Source: Thermococcus sp. (GTDB lineage: Archaea > Methanobacteriota_B > Thermococci > Thermococcales > Thermococcaceae). Taken from it: a stretch of 54,701 bases of DNA. The notes below the pieces were generated by a model. That model ran no database searches. It was given only the letters and a program-made list of their open reading frames with translations, and was not told where the DNA came from. A program made the position numbers and the translations under genes. This document shows positions 53,953 to 54,701 of the stretch, in pieces. The stretch covers positions 1 through 54,701 of the forward strand of contig NZ_WANV01000004.1 in assembly GCF_015521605.1 (NCBI RefSeq), given 5' to 3'. Numbering within the stretch: the first letter of the stretch is position 1; the number at the start of each line of letters is the position of its first letter.

Positions 53953-54701
53953 ATGCTCGCCGTAAAAGTCCCCAAGAAAGAGGCTGAGAAGACCAGAAGG
54001 AAGCTCCTCGAACTCGGTGTCCTGGCCAAAGGATACTCTATAAAACGAGAGGGGGATTCTGTTCTCTTCCCGGTTACGGAGCCGGTTGAGGGCTTTGAGC
54101 TTGTTGAGACTGAGTTCGAGAGAACCGAGAGGAGGCCCCACAGCTACCGCGAGGTCGTTGAAGTTCCAGAGAAGCTCAGGCCGCTCCTCCCGAGCTCCTT
54201 CGACATCATCGGAGACATCGCGATAATCGAGCTCCCTGAGGAGCTAATGGAGTACGGAAAGGTCATTGGCGATGCCATTCTAAGAGTCCACCGCCATATA
54301 AAGGCCGTTTTTGCCAAGGGAAGCAAAGTCGAGGGAGAATACCGCGTGAGGGAGCTTATCCATCTCGCCGGGGAGAAGAGAACTGAAACCCTCCACCGCG
54401 AGAACGGGATAAGGCTGAAGCTCGACGTCGCTAAAGTTTACTTCTCCCCCCGTCTGGCGACCGAGAGGATGCGGGTTTTTGAGAGAACCAAGCCGGGCGA
54501 GGTCGTCTTCGATATGTTCGCCGGCGTCGGGCCTTACTCAATTCTCCTCTCGAGGAAGGCAAAGCTCGTATTCGCCTGCGACATCAACCCCTGGGCCGTC
54601 CGTTACCTTGAGGAAAACATCAGGCTTAACAGGGCCAACAACGTCGTGCCCATCCTCGGAGATGTGAAGAAGGTCGCCGGAAGGGTGAAGGCCGACCGCG
54701 T
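53953..54701 (+). CDS. trm5: tRNA (guanine-37, N1) methyltransferase Trm5 (5' part)
   Basis: Forms m1G37 next to the anticodon, preventing frameshifts, and in archaea the first step to wyosine in tRNA-Phe. The visible 249 residues include the archaeal N-terminal D1 domain (MLAVKVPKKEAEKTRRKLLE), the D2 domain, and the class I SAM fold: GEVVFDMFAGVGPYSILL (motif I), VFACDINPWAVRYLEENI. The gene runs off the right edge before the NPPR-type motif. GAGGG (53941-53945) seven bases before it favours ATG 53953; ATG 53947 is an alternative. It lies 60 bases after tRNA-Glu. Confidence 0.92.
   Translation, partial: MLAVKVPKKEAEKTRRKLLELGVLAKGYSIKREGDSVLFPVTEPVEGFELVETEFERTERRPHSYREVVEVPEKLRPLLPSSFDIIGDIAIIELPEELMEYGKVIGDAILRVHRHIKAVFAKGSKVEGEYRVRELIHLAGEKRTETLHRENGIRLKLDVAKVYFSPRLATERMRVFERTKPGEVVFDMFAGVGPYSILLSRKAKLVFACDINPWAVRYLEENIRLNRANNVVPILGDVKKVAGRVKADR

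Noticed and set aside
53725-54141. Extended Trm10 frame
   Set aside because: It crosses the tRNA-Glu gene and reads its complement; the TATA-spaced ATG at 53724 is the true start.

Overview
The window is a chromosomal segment of a hyperthermophilic archaeon of the Thermococcales, most likely a Thermococcus. Support comes from gene content (RtcB with an intein, group II chaperonin, deoxyhypusine synthase, TiaS, Bud32, archaeal Trm10 and Trm5, archaeal cobamide-salvage enzymes), from TATA-type promoters of the TTTATA kind about 26 bases before many starts (often leaderless), from GGTGAT-type ribosome binding sites, and from very GC-rich structured RNAs.

Layout. 1-1447: C-terminal part of an intein and of the RNA ligase RtcB. 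1492-5467: an ABC exporter operon (ATPase, large NEW3-like membrane-anchored protein, permease). 5563-12229: MoaC, a membrane protein, a MutS-like ATPase, a small protein with Bud32, the thermosome and HtpX. 12365-13507: an amidohydrolase. 13549-16748: a four-gene operon (SDR, isochorismatase fold, flavoprotein, RlmN-like radical SAM) in which several members lack hallmark residues. 16823-17833: deoxyhypusine synthase. 17874-21707: a decaying accessory patch with a broken vapBC pair, a frameshifted gene of unknown function, an intact AAA/PD-(D/E)XK ATPase behind a perfect palindrome, and a mntA gene with a broken hepT. 21766-29518: TiaS, GNAT, HTH regulator, HD hydrolase, a divergent pair of PaaK-like adenylating enzymes, and DUF835. 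29554-29770: a three-hairpin H/ACA guide RNA. 30077-31785: MoeA and MoaB.

31886-41493 is a cobamide salvage/assembly region: CbiZ, CobT, CbiP, CobY, CobS, CobZ, CbiB and a CobD-like aminotransferase. It also holds a zinc-ribbon protein, a DPH6-like PP-loop ATPase and a UDG-fold iron-sulphur protein that overlap cob genes and so look co-translated with them. 42322-42414 is a candidate RNA closed by a perfect 10-bp stem, in front of valS (42485-45157). 46023-52583 is a six-gene Hyf/complex-I-like membrane oxidoreductase whose large subunit has lost all [NiFe]-binding cysteines and whose leader is unusually long and structured. The window ends with Trm10, tRNA-Glu(UUC) and the first part of Trm5.

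The most unusual points are: the H/ACA RNA, whose third pocket fits helix 69 of 23S rRNA; the RlmN homologue lacking the resolving cysteine; the PP-loop and UDG-fold proteins embedded in cobamide operons; the bistable-looking RNA before valS; the hydrogenase-like complex without a hydrogenase site; and the cluster of disabled toxin-antitoxin modules. All family assignments come from reading motifs; no database search was run.
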